From Zingiber officinale (Eukaryota > Streptophyta > Magnoliopsida > Zingiberales > Zingiberaceae): a stretch of 64,000 nucleotides of DNA. Position 1 is the stretch's first letter. Each line of letters begins with the position of its first letter. Below are positions 23,201-34,600 of the stretch, one piece after another. Under the pieces are notes generated by a model. That model saw only the letters and a program-made list of their open reading frames with translations. It searched no databases and was not told the origin of the DNA. The position numbers and the translations under genes are program-made. The stretch is taken from positions 36,865,511 to 36,929,510 of the forward strand of contig NC_056000.1 in the NCBI RefSeq assembly GCF_018446385.1, in the 5' to 3' direction.

Positions 23201-24971
23201 GATACAGATCCTCATATTGCAGTGCTTCCTCTCCATCCAGATATGCGAGCCAAATTCAACAATACTGCAGCGTGGGAATATGCAAAAAGCATGGTGGATA
23301 AGCCGTATGGTTACCATAATTTGATCTTCAGTTGGATAGACACTGTTAGTGGGAATTATCCACCTCCATTAGATGCACATCTGGTATCTTCCTGCCAATT
23401 TCATCTTTTGAGGCTTTTTTTTTTCTCTCCTGTGTTGGTATTTCGATTGTGATTCACATGCTTGATCAAAACATCATTCATGATTACCCTGCACTTGTCA
23501 ACAAATCCATGAAGTTTGGCATAATTTCTTAAAGATCTAGAAGAGTTTTAAGTGCTGAATGAACTTTTCATTCTTACCTTTTTTTTGCTTTGTTTAGTGG
23601 AGCAAGAGGATAATCATTCGCAAATTACTTGACAAAAAGGTTTTGAATTTGGAGAGCATCCCCTTTTTTCTCTTCAAATACGTCAACTTACCATCATGTG
23701 CAATGAACTGATCAAAGTGTAGACAAATTATGCTAACTAACACCTGTTCTAGTCAGTTACACTCAATGATGATCTAAATGTAATTGAATGTTGTACACAC
23801 ACATCAGTCTGAATTGCACTTCTGATAGTTGTTCTCTTCTTTTTCCCATGAAAGATTATATAAATTATTATTCTTACAATCAATGGTGAAATTGGCGTTT
23901 AAATCAAGGTTTTGCAGAAAATAACTATTATACATGCATTTATATGAAAAACTTATTTTTAGTTCGTAATCATTATGTGGGAATTTAACATATTATGTTT
24001 GTTAGACAAGTTGAATACTCTAGAGAAGAATTGCTAAGATTTATGAAGTTGATCCTGATAGTTTTTTTCCCCTGTAAAGGTGGCTTCTGTAATGACCGTG
24101 TGGAGTCAATTCCGGCCAGCTTATGCTGCTAATTTGTGGAACGAAGCTCTGAACTTCCGACTTGGAACTCAGGTTTTTTTTTTTTTTTCTTGTGCATGCA
24201 CTTTCCTCGGACATAATAAATATTGCTTTCTATTTAGCATATTTCTTGAGTGAACCAATGCCTTTTTTAGCAATCTTTTGCTCATTCGAGTTCATAATGT
24301 GATCTAAACGTCAAAGAACGTCCAGTAGAAAACTTTCACATGTTAAGATTTACCATGAACTGCCCTTTCTGCATATACTTACTGAAGAACTTAAGTTTTT
24401 CTTCAAGTTAAGTAAAATGAATTTGCAGGGTCTGAATCTGCCCGAAATCATTGTGGAAGCTGAAAAGAAAGGAACGTCATTTGACAAGTTGCTGACAGTT
24501 CCTGAGCAAGACGATTGGATCTACGACGATGGAAAATCAGCCTCGTGTGTTGCCTTCATTCTTGAAATGTACAAGGCGGCCGGATTGTTTGGTCCCATCG
24601 CCAACTCCATAATACAAGTTACCGAATTCACTGTAAGGCCACTCGATGTGTCAGAACAACAACACATATCCGATGAGAACCTTGCTCTTCGCATCATTAA
24701 ATCACAGCAGGAAATAGTTTCGGTGGCATCTAATTTTTGATGTGCTATTATGCAGATTAAGGATGCTTACACCCTCAATTTCTACGAGAGCAATTCTAGC
24801 CGCTTGCCAGAGTGGTGCAACAAAGACGACGATGTGAAACTCCCCTTCTGCCAAATCAAGGGTCGGTATCGCATGGAATTGCCTGGCTATAACACCATGC
24901 AGCCGTATCCCCACATGAACGAGAGATGCCCGAGTCTCCCACCAAACTATGCCCGGCCCAAATATTGCTGA
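18383..24971 (+). CDS. Conserved plant protein, possible permuted papain-like hydrolase
   Basis: Seven exons (18383-18754, 21754-21894, 21985-22350, 23138-23383, 24080-24172, 24429-24632, 24756-24971) give 545 aa; all six introns are phase 0. It belongs to a plant family of unknown function; some Arabidopsis members have, as I recall, been labelled inositol phosphatases without support that I can see. A hydrophobic N-terminal segment (about residues 10-30) suggests a signal peptide or anchor. Residues 240-290 read SGDFLAISKIRG, then SFAGHSAVFLRD and LWVAESGHD, and residue 446 is the Cys in GKSASCVAFILEMYKAAG. GD, then His, then a late Cys in a helix, is the order seen in YiiX/C92-type permuted NlpC/P60 folds, so a thiol hydrolase is a reasonable but untested guess. 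A second ATG at 18,398 is an equally good start. Intron 1 is 3 kb and full of repeats. Confidence 0.85.
18811..18848. promoter_or_regulatory. Telo-box-like cluster at the start of intron 1
   Basis: Runs of TTAGGG/TTTAGGG-type sequence lie about 60 bases after the exon 1 donor. AAACCCTAA telo-boxes near the transcription start are common in plant housekeeping genes. Motif only. Confidence 0.4.
20120..20460. repeat. AGCTCGAG-rich dispersed repeat
   Basis: Dense short palindromic words (GAGCTCGAGC, AAGCTCGAGC, GAGCTCGAC) around a central (AT)n run at 20,239-20,268. The same word family recurs at 50,080-50,345 and 56,694-56,944, so this is a dispersed family. The element class was not determined. 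Confidence 0.6.
20480..21560. mobile_element. Possible old solo LTR in intron 1
   Basis: Several GGTTGACC/TTGGTCAACCAA-type palindromes near 20,530-20,750, a tract near 20,980-21,190 that reads like an LTR R-U5 region, and a C-rich end (CCCCCCTCCCTCC) near 21,530 resemble the LTRs farther right. No partner LTR, primer site or target duplication was found, so this is weak. If real, it is an old fossil. Confidence 0.3.
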
Positions 24972-26279
24972 ATTGGTATTCATCTCATGAGGATTTGCTT
25001 TACCTCTTCATCCCAATCTTTCCACAATCATGTATATATATATATATAAGATTGGGTAGCATAAGCAATTAGTTAGCGGCGAAGGATGTTGTCGTAGCTG
25101 TTCTCGGTGGAAATTGTCCGGATTTAGTACCAGTCGAAATTATTGTAGATCCTTGTTTATAAAACCTAGCTCAATGAATGGTGTGAACCTCCATTAGAGG
25201 GAGTGGTTAGTAATATTAGATAATCCAAAACACAATTAGCAAGGATGATTTTTTTTTTTATAAATATCATGACATAAATGATAAGGGATGATATATGTAT
25301 AAAGTAAATTAATATTAAAAATTTAGTTGTTTTTAATATTAATTAATCTTACACTTTATATACTATTTTCTTTAATGTGTATTTAATTAATTCATATAAT
25401 TTTATATTTGAGGGGTGATGAACTAGAGGGTTTGTGTATTTAGCTTAGTTTATTTGTAATGTATTTGTAATATCTTGGTTTACTTTCATGATTATTCGCT
25501 TGTCATTTGTTCCTATGAAAAGGGTGATTAGTTTTTTTAAATCTAGGGGATTATAAATGAATTCAATCTTCAACAAATTTATTATTTGATTGGGTAAGAA
25601 TTTATTTATATCAATTAAATAAATAAATTTAAATAATTTGTTAAATTAAATTGAAAAGTTTAAACTATTACTTATTAATATTGGTGAATAAAATTCTTAT
25701 TATGTTAAATAAATAAAAAAATTTAAAATGAACAAATAAGTTTTTGTATTAATAAATTTAATAATCAATTAAATAAATTTAAAATATTTTTTTTTCAAAT
25801 AATTAAACAAACTTTAATTGAAAACTTTATAATATCAAAACAGATCAATTTCAAGTAAGCTTGAACCATGCACAAGTTTAAAAAAAAAAATCAACTCAAA
25901 TTTAAATAATTATTTCAACGGTGTGATTCATTTTAGATTCGAATTGACTTAATCATGTCATCATACAAGCTCGATTACCATAAGATTTCACTTGATTTGA
26001 CTCGTTTGCAATCCTATATAAAACTATATAACTATTTTAACTAAAACAATCATCCAAGTTAAACTAGCTAAATTTAAAAGTTCTAGCTGTTGTGTTGTTT
26101 TATCTTTTACTCTTAGTTCTAATGTTTATACCAGTCAACTTTCACAAAGAAGCATTCCGTTATTCTAGTATCTTTTGAATCATTCATTTTTTTTTTAAAA
26201 AAAAAGGTATAACAATTTTGATAAAAATTACTATATGGACTTAAAAGTATCTAAATATCAAAGACAGTCTTTATTGTGT
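24972..26279. other. AT-rich spacer with 3' flank
   Basis: It starts with the 3' untranslated region of the preceding gene, including a short (AT)n run near 25,031. The rest shows no gene. Near 25,850-26,010 there are scattered AAGCTTGAACC/AAGCTCG words, possibly a worn copy of the AGCTCG family. Confidence 0.5.
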
Positions 26280-26298
26280 TTCTAAAGCTTTAAAGTAG

Positions 26299-26460
26299 CC
26301 CTAGGGTATGATGCGATAATAAACAATGAAATAGACTTTCTACACAACGGAGATTTGAATCGAGCCATCCGCCATGACTCATCTGTGATTTCTATTTTAC
26401 CCTACTAAGTGATGGAAAATTTATGTGAAATCGTACCTACCAAAATAAAATAAAATAAAA
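26299..26460 (+). mobile_element. SINE, family B, with A-rich tail
   Basis: A 162-base insert is flanked by a near-perfect 19-20 base duplication (26,280-26,298 and 26,461-26,480, ending TTTAAAGTAG). It begins CCCTAGGG, has box-A-like (GTATGATGCGATAATAAAC) and box-B-like (GAGATTTGAATCGAGCC) stretches, and ends in a repeated AAAAT tail. It shares little with family A outside box B. Confidence 0.78.
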
Positions 26461-26941
26461 TTCTAAAGACTTTAAAGTAGTTTTATATTTTCAAATTTTA
26501 ATCAATTTATATGCATATAATAATTTTAGTTAAAATGAGAAGTGTCAAAAACTACTTCAAATCCATACAACAATTTTAACCTCATAGACGTCGAATAGCA
26601 AAACTAAAGAGCACGAAATGATTCTAGGGTTAACTTTAAAAAGCGGTATCATGCGATGCGAGAGGAGTTTCCAGACACCAATCAACTGAGCTATCGATAA
26701 ATGAGAAATTAAGCAGGATTGGGGGTGAGAGTAGGCGTTGATTTGAGTCAGTCGTCCACCATCTAGAAGGTGAGACGACTTAGCAGTCAGCTTCTTCTCA
26801 TCATACTCTTCCACTTGCAAGTCTAGAGTAGACAAACGGGAAACTAAAAACTAAGACTTGAGTTCAACTTCCCCTTCGCATCCTTCTTCTCTTCTTCAAT
26901 TTCCATTATTTGGCTGTCTGCAATCATTCTCCACCATCCAC

Positions 26942-29900
26942 ATGGATGTACCATCTTACATAACCATTGGAGGCTGGTTCATTCAAGTGATCTTCGACAA
27001 GTACCTCTCCTCCAGGCTTCTGGCATGGGCAACCAACTCCGGCATAGGTGACGACCTCGAAAAGCTCCGGATCGCCATGTTGAGAATCCAATCACTGCTC
27101 AGCTGCACGGAGAAGACCAGCTCCAACGGCTTTGTTAGGTGGATGAAGGAGCTTAGGAATGTTGTTTATGATGCCGAAGACCTCCTTGATGAGCTTGAGT
27201 ATAGGCGCCTTCGGCAGCAGCTGGAAGGTGAGACAAGCAGCCCGGTGAGTGCTTTTCTTGCTTCAAATTTGGAGGCAGCAAGGGATGCAGCAAACCGAGC
27301 GGGTGGTTTTCTGTCTTCAAATTTGTTTAATTCCTCAGAAGGTGACAATGCTATGAAAACTAAGCATGGCAATTCCAGGCCCTTGAACACTCCGGAACTG
27401 ACATGGGATAGAGCTACCAAAGCTAGTATTCAAACGATAACCGAAAGGTTGAATCAAGCAAGTTCTGGTGTGAGCGAAACACTGACACTCTTTAAGTTGG
27501 AGCACTGCAATGGTCTGACTCAAAGAACTGAAAAAGGCACAACTAGCTCTGTGAGCAGTACAAAAGTGTTTGGTCGACAGAACAATGCAAAGAATTTAGT
27601 TGAACTGTTGTTGAGACTCGATGACGTGCAAGTCTCAATTCTTCCTATAGTTGGCATGGGAGGGATTGGCAAAACCACACTTGCTCAACTTGTTTATAGC
27701 AATCCCAAAATAGTAGAGCACTTTGAGTTAAGGATGTGGGTGCATGTTTCTAGTAGCTTCAGCGATATGGAATTCACAAGAGAGATCTTAGAATGCGCAT
27801 CTGATGACAAACACGAATTCGACGGTGTAAAGAACTTTGACAGGCTACAATCAGCAATCAAGGAGAAGTTAATGCGAAAGAGGTATCTGTTAGTGTTAGA
27901 TGATGTGTGGAATCAAGAGAATAGTAGTAAGTTATCAGTGATGGAAAGATGGGCCAAACTTTTAGCACCATTGAAAGCTGGCAAAAATGGAAGCAAGATC
28001 CTAATGACCACACGATCTAGAGTGGTATCAGAGATGTTAACTGCAAGGAACTCGATAAATTTGAAAGGTCTGAGTGATCAAGATTGCTGGTCCTTGATCA
28101 AGGAGATCACATTTTCTGGTGCAAATCCTGTGGAGGAACTCAAACTTGAGGAGATTGGCCAGAAAATAGCTCAAAGGGCGAAGGGATCGCCTTTAGCAGC
28201 AAAGGCAGCAGCAATAATACTGAAAAATAAGCAAAATGCTGAAGAATGGAAGATGATGCTGGAAGGAAAGAATTTATACAGCGATATCATACCCATTATG
28301 AAACCAAGTTACGATAACTTACCTGCTCATCTGCAGCGGTGCTTTGCATATTGCAGCATATTTCCTAAATGCTGGAAGTTTTCTGATGATTTGATTCACC
28401 TCTGGATGGCACAAGGGTACATCCAACCCAAAAGCAAGGATGCCAGGATGCAAGAAATTGGACAGGACTACATGGATGAACTGGTTTGCAGATCATTTTT
28501 CGAAGTGGAGAAGAAGGAATTTGTCACCCACTATGTCATACCTGATCTATTGCATGAGATGGCATGTGCTATTTGCAAGGACGAATGCATCAGAGTCGAA
28601 GATAATGAACCCACAAATATTCCACCATCAATCCGTCACCTGTTCATCAAGTCTGAACAATTTGCAGCCGTCACAGATGTGTACCAGTTTCATAACCTGC
28701 GGACACTCATCTGCTGCAGTGAAATCCAGTCTAATGTTCGTAATGTTCTTGAAGATGTTCTTAAGAACTTGAAAAGCATTCGGGTACTGGATTTATCAAA
28801 TTGCAAGATGGATGATTTGCCAGAAGCTATATGCCACTGTATACATTTACGCTACCTGAATCTTTCAGCAACTTCTATTCGACAACTTCCTGAATCACTC
28901 TGCAGGCTCTACCACCTACAGGTGCTGAATTTGCTTGGATGCAGCCTTCTTAGTTTACCTTCATGTATGAACAGGCTGGTAAATTTGAGGCATCTTGCTG
29001 CTGCTCATCAATTAGTTTCCGATATAGCAGAAATTGGGAGATTGATATGCCTTCAGAGACTAGAAGTTTTCAGAGTCAGATATGAAATTGGATACAAAAT
29101 AGAAGAACTGAAGGACTTGAATGAGCTTCAAAAATCACTTCATATAAGGAATCTAGAGAATGTTCAGGGCAAGAATGAGGCAAGTGAGGCCATGTTACAC
29201 ATGAAAGGTCATCTTAGTGGGTTGCAGTTACATTGGCTACCTTCGCAGAGGAATCACATGGTGGATGCTGAAGTTCTTGAAGGCCTTCGACCTCATCAAA
29301 ACCTGAAAAGGCTGGAAATCATTGGTTGCAGAGGAAACATGTATCCTACCTGGCTAGAGACTGAATGGCTCACCAATCTTGAGATCATTTATTTAAGTGG
29401 CAATGAGAATTGGGGGTGTCTCCCCCCACTAGCACAGTTGCCTTCACTGAAAGTGCTCTGGATACAAGGACTGCACTCGGTAAAGCGGATCGGCACAGAG
29501 CTCTTTGGAACTGATGAGAAGGCACTTAAATGGTTGGAAGAGTTGGTACTTGATGACATGCCACAACTTGAGTGTTTGGAGGGAAGACAAATGTTTCCAC
29601 ATCTAAAGAGTGTCGTGATCAAGGATTGTAACAAGCTCAAGACATTACCACCCTTACCTTCCAGTCTTACTGAGCTGACTGTTCTGAATCAAGGTTTCTG
29701 GTTACCTTACTATGACGATATGAGGATGGGAAAGTCTCCATCAGTAGTTTCATCACTGTGCATTTACAATTGCTCTTTGCTCATTGCTGAATTCAGTGTT
29801 CTACTACTGCAAGAAACATTGTCATCACTGCGAACTCTTTGTATTGGTGATCTATCATTGCTCACAGGACTAATTATACGAAAAAACTTAGCTCGTCTTC

Positions 29901-30265
29901 AAAATCTAGACATCCAAAATTGCCTCGAGATAACTTTGTTGACGATTGAACAAGAAAAAGCGTTCGAGAATCTCACTGCCCTTAAAAGCCTGTGCTTCAG
30001 TGGCTGTGCCAATCTGCAGTACCTCCCAGAGTTAAGAGGCCTTCACTCACTTGAGAAGTTAATCATCTTAAATTGTCCCTTGATTCAGTCGCTGCCGAAG
30101 AAGGGACTGCCTTCTTTGCTGAAAGTGTTGGAAATCGACTCATGCCATCCATTGCTGAAGGAGGGTTTCAGAAACAATTGTGCTGACTATTGGTTAAGTA
30201 TCAAGCATGTCCCCCGAGTCGAGATTGATGGAGAGATGATTCAGGAAAATGCTAGTGGAAATTAA
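26942..30265 (+). CDS. CC-NBS-LRR disease resistance protein
   Basis: A single-exon gene of 1107 aa from the ATG at 26,942 (MDVPSYITIGG). An upstream in-frame ATG at 26,858 would add 28 serine-rich residues that do not look like an Rx-type N-terminus. The coiled-coil region (about 1-165) contains NVVYDAEDLLDELEYRRL. The NB-ARC domain follows: P-loop GMGGIGKTTLAQ (about 238), RNBS-A FELRMWVHVSSSF, kinase-2 YLLVLDDVWN (about 313; the Trp is typical of the CC class), RNBS-B GSKILMTTRS, a GLPL-position motif reading GSPLAAKAA, and RNBS-D CFAYCSIFPKCWKF (about 466). The MHD position reads IPDLLHEM. Leucine-rich repeats fill about 580-1090. Such proteins are cytosolic immune receptors that switch on by exchanging ADP for ATP. 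The frame is open throughout. The pathogen recognised cannot be told. Confidence 0.93.
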   Translation: MDVPSYITIGGWFIQVIFDKYLSSRLLAWATNSGIGDDLEKLRIAMLRIQSLLSCTEKTSSNGFVRWMKELRNVVYDAEDLLDELEYRRLRQQLEGETSSPVSAFLASNLEAARDAANRAGGFLSSNLFNSSEGDNAMKTKHGNSRPLNTPELTWDRATKASIQTITERLNQASSGVSETLTLFKLEHCNGLTQRTEKGTTSSVSSTKVFGRQNNAKNLVELLLRLDDVQVSILPIVGMGGIGKTTLAQLVYSNPKIVEHFELRMWVHVSSSFSDMEFTREILECASDDKHEFDGVKNFDRLQSAIKEKLMRKRYLLVLDDVWNQENSSKLSVMERWAKLLAPLKAGKNGSKILMTTRSRVVSEMLTARNSINLKGLSDQDCWSLIKEITFSGANPVEELKLEEIGQKIAQRAKGSPLAAKAAAIILKNKQNAEEWKMMLEGKNLYSDIIPIMKPSYDNLPAHLQRCFAYCSIFPKCWKFSDDLIHLWMAQGYIQPKSKDARMQEIGQDYMDELVCRSFFEVEKKEFVTHYVIPDLLHEMACAICKDECIRVEDNEPTNIPPSIRHLFIKSEQFAAVTDVYQFHNLRTLICCSEIQSNVRNVLEDVLKNLKSIRVLDLSNCKMDDLPEAICHCIHLRYLNLSATSIRQLPESLCRLYHLQVLNLLGCSLLSLPSCMNRLVNLRHLAAAHQLVSDIAEIGRLICLQRLEVFRVRYEIGYKIEELKDLNELQKSLHIRNLENVQGKNEASEAMLHMKGHLSGLQLHWLPSQRNHMVDAEVLEGLRPHQNLKRLEIIGCRGNMYPTWLETEWLTNLEIIYLSGNENWGCLPPLAQLPSLKVLWIQGLHSVKRIGTELFGTDEKALKWLEELVLDDMPQLECLEGRQMFPHLKSVVIKDCNKLKTLPPLPSSLTELTVLNQGFWLPYYDDMRMGKSPSVVSSLCIYNCSLLIAEFSVLLLQETLSSLRTLCIGDLSLLTGLIIRKNLARLQNLDIQNCLEITLLTIEQEKAFENLTALKSLCFSGCANLQYLPELRGLHSLEKLIILNCPLIQSLPKKGLPSLLKVLEIDSCHPLLKEGFRNNCADYWLSIKHVPRVEIDGEMIQENASGN

Positions 30266-31646
30266 CCATAGATTTAACTCAATAGCTAAACTTTGATATA
30301 CAAAAAATCTCCTCCTTTGAGAAGACCTTCTATTGACACGAACTCAACCACTTTGCCAATTGAACAGGATGTCAGACAGAAAACAGTCTGATTTTGCTGG
30401 TTTGATAAAGTATTTTCAGTAAGATGATTTCTGGGTTTTGTTTCCATTTTATTAACTTGTTACTGCCTTAACAAGAATACTAATACTGTCTTCATTTGGC
30501 TAATCTATTGGAACGAAAGGTGATATCGCTCATCCCAAACAACCTAGTATCATCGGTCCTACGGCAAGAAATAGGCAGGTAAATCACCGGAGCATTTTGC
30601 CCTAGCGCAGCGGCCCTTTGCATGGGGAGGTCTGACACCCAACAAGGCATTTTGCACCTGCTGAGAATTGACCCCAAGACTACACCCATGCATTCATTTG
30701 GCTAATCTATGAGTTCAAGCAAGGTCATGGAATAGTTAGGAATGAATATTCAGTATAAGAGTCTGCAAGCCACAATCTATGAAACAATTTCAGCAGCCAA
30801 GTGGTTCTAGGGGTTACAATGAAATGAGTTTTATAGGTATCAGGAATATCCAATACTGTTTAATTGGATTTGAGTATCCGTTAAATACACTTCGGATAAA
30901 CTTAGATAAATATTTGTGACTGATAGGTGACCAAGTTGAATCTAAAGGTATCAGTAACAAATACCCAAATAAATTTATACTGCCTTCATTTGGTAAGGGA
31001 AGAGGGGGAAAAAAAAGAAATGAATTGTATTATCTTATTTTCTCACTATTTTTTTATACCCAAACAATTTCTCTTATTTTTTTCTTTACAACAATTTGAT
31101 TGGCTATCCATGGATACAGATCTATTTGAGTCTAAATTGTCTGGTATCCTAAGTATTGAGTCAGATATCACCTTCATTTTTGGTTGGGAATCTAAGCTAT
31201 GTTGATTAAGGCCAAATCCATCCATCCTTATATGGAATGAACAACTATTAAGAAAGTCTTTCATACAATCTAGCTTTCTGACCATATCTGCAACAAAAAT
31301 AAAATCTTTTCTAACTGATTTACATTCCAACAATATTGTAGAGTAGAGTGAAAAAAGTAAAGGATACTAGGCGTGATAATGTAAAATATACCAAAGAAAA
31401 TTTACGAGCACTATTGAAATAGTTTGCATACAGTAAAATAAGAATGAAAGACTACCGAAAGAGATGTTCTTTGACTATATTCGATAAATAAAGGCTCATT
31501 TTTCTTTGTAGAATTCAATTACAATACGTATATTACTTACAAAAAGCCCCAATCAAACATATAAAAGGAAGGAAAAAAGGAGAGCCATTACATATCAATG
31601 ACAGATCTGTTATATGTTCTTTTCCCTCGTTAGCTTTGTTAGATGC
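30266..31646. other. Spacer between the NLR and TOR1-like genes
   Basis: It holds the 3' flanks of two convergent genes, the NLR (plus) and the TOR1-like gene (minus), plus one SINE at 30,509-30,692. No other gene was seen. Confidence 0.6.
30509..30692 (-). mobile_element. SINE-like retroposon, family C
   Basis: A 184-base insert with a perfect 18-base duplication (TTCATTTGGCTAATCTAT) at 30,491-30,508 and 30,693-30,710. Its interior is GC-rich and unlike its surroundings, with GCGCTAGGGCAAAATGC read on the minus strand. The long duplication points to LINE-driven retroposition. The orientation is a guess, and no clear Pol III boxes were seen. Confidence 0.7.
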
Positions 31647-34600
31647 TTACTTGATAAGCTGTTGCAAATTGAGTCCCCAAGCTGAACCTAAATGCATCAT
31701 TAGTTGGTCTGGAAGTGCCCCCTCCCAATTTTCTGGAAGTTCTAGCGTACAAGCTTCATGGAGATTCAACAAAATCTCCCTCTTCAATTCAAGTGGAATC
31801 CTAAGGAAGTTAGCGTCATTTTCTACAAGGTCTGACAACTGCAAATCAAACACAAAATGGTCAATTTTTAAATTTATTTTATTGAAGAAGTTTGGCAGGC
31901 ACAACAACGGAGAGGCTTACACAAAAATAGCATTTGGAATGAGAGAAAAAAGGAGGCTAATTTGCTTCCAAAATTTTCAGACAGTAAATACAAGATACAA
32001 AATCATCATGAAAAGGCAGAAGAAAACATGGTTATCGATTTATTTTCATGTGGACTTGCATAGTTTCAAGAGACTAAACTGCAGAGGATATAGAAGATTC
32101 GGTGGAAAACTCTGCTGCAAGCCTGCATGCATAAACAGTTGGGGGAAATAAAGCTCTCAAAAACATTTTATTAACAAGTCACTGTAAATTATCATGACCA
32201 TAGCAATTAACAGCATTTATTTATATTTATATTTATATTTATATAGTATTTATATTTACAGTCTCAACACCTCCCAAAATCTCCCAAAACATGAGCTATT
32301 TGATCTGCTGCCTAGAAAACTTGCACTCTGTTTTCCTTTAATCAACTACTGAGTAAAAAACATGTATCAAACACTAGCCTTGTGTGGAATCACTTTAGTC
32401 CTAGAATGATTTTAAAAATAAGTAAACAAATAAATGGGGAACCAAATTCATGACCATAACTTTCATGAAATAGCCACTTTGATAGCCATGATGAAAAAAT
32501 CCAATAAATTCACACTGGTAGGAAAGGTATTTGCTAATTTCAGCAGAGCAGCCATATGATTCTCTTGCACCATGTGATCCCAATGTTTGATCATCATTCT
32601 GGTGGCCACCCAATCAATCCTTAAGACCCAATCAATAGATTGACAGGGTAGAAACACATAATATTCTAGACAGGCTTATTTTCCCTAACAAGCATTGATT
32701 CAAGGAAACTGTTGAATTTGCATACTCCAGAGCTAAACGAAATGTGCACAACTAACCCTCAATACCAAAGAATAAGAACAGTGAACAGCACCCAACCGAG
32801 AATTAAGCAATCTAAAGAGATTTGTTGAAATTCAACAGGAAAATCTTGGGACATCAATTGTTGTGAGCTTAATAGTATCATTAGGCTACCAACTACGTAA
32901 ACAATATGCACAAAAATACCATCTCTGAAGATACAGGAAGGAATTAAATAATTGTGAAAGAAGTCTATTAGCATGAAGTAGTTTAGACTTTAGAATTCTA
33001 ACTTATTTATCTTCGAAAAATACTGTATATATATATATATATATATATAACCTCGTGGATTAATTTAAAAAAATTGTGTACCATTTACAAGATAAATCGT
33101 AATTCTCATCTACAAGATACTACATATAAGTTAGAGATACAACATTTTATAGAATCAAGTAACAAAAAAAGTCTTTCTGAAGATAAAATATATTTCCAGA
33201 AAATATATTAGATAAAATAAAATTTTTTAACAACGACCAATAAATTCTAATGTCACAATAAAATTTGGTACCTGTTGAAGCCAGCTTAATGCTATATCAA
33301 ACAAACTTTGTTCAAGAACAAACTGCCCAACCGCGTGCAAGACTTGATTTACTATTTCACCAGAAAGCTGGTCAAAAACTGGGCCTGATTTATCCATCAG
33401 CTTTACAAGCAATAAGTCATCACTAGTTGAAAGAATCCCTGCATAAGCTGAATCGATATCACCAATATGAAGTAAATCCATGGCACGAGTCCAAGATGCC
33501 CAGAGTGGACCCCTATCTGCCCCTCGATTGTCATCTGTTAAAGCTTCAGCATCTAATTGGGGAACAGGTATGCATGCAGAATTTCTAGAAGTACCATTAT
33601 CTTCCCCAGCTACTCGAATAGCTTCCAGGGTAGCCTCATCCTTTGAAGATCGCCAAACACTTCTTGCTGAAGGTCCTTCACCAAGCCTGGCTGATCCTGA
33701 TCCCTTGTTCCAAGCCCTCCTGCCACTGACTCGATCAGTGTCATGATTAGCTCTGGGTACCCCACCATCCACTGGAACAGTGCCAAAACCCTTTGAGTTG
33801 AAAAAACCATTTCTGGATATTGTGTATCCAGAAGAATCACATGTTTCTGATTCAGACCTCCTTGGAGAATCTCTTCCCTTTACACCAGAAACTACACTGC
33901 CAGATGAGAAATACCTTTCAGAAAATGGAAGTCGCATCTCGCCAAGCCTACTAAACTTTGAGCTCGTATATGAAGATCTAGCTGGAGAATTGTCAAACTG
34001 TAGAAACATGCTTCCTCCTCTCCTTCCAGATGACATAGCCAAATCATGAGCCATTTCTTCCACGACTCTCTCAAGACCTCTGACTCTATTTTCTAGATTC
34101 ACCATATTATCATGGGAGCCTCCCATAAAGTCCTGAAGTCACAAGTTAAATTAGTGAATTGTATGTTAACAATGAATGTGTATATCAGGTGGATGGTAAG
34201 AAAGAGAAACAATCCAAACAATGTGATGGATGAATCACTTGTTATCTCAAGTGAGAGAAAGCATTTGGAAGTAAATGAAATATCCACGATGAAGATCTGA
34301 GTGATAGTTTAAGGAGCATATGAATTGCATGATATTTCTTAACATAAGGTGAAATTGTTCTCCATAGAAGACTCGTGAAACGGATGTCTTTATCATGCTC
34401 CAATTTTCTTTATAGTTAGTCCAATATTATATCAAGATTGTATTTTATTCAGCTCGTGATCAGCAAATACCAATATCATGCTTGCAAATATGCTACAAAC
34501 ATGGGATTTTTTAGAGTAATTAAACGTGGAAGACACTTCGGGGGTGTTACTGTACTCCAGCATACTAGTTTCAGATGTTACGAGAGAAGCTACAAAGTCA

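Noticed and set aside
26858-26941. 28-residue upstream extension of the NLR
   Set aside because: Serine-rich and without similarity to NLR N-termini; the ATG at 26,942 gives a typical start.
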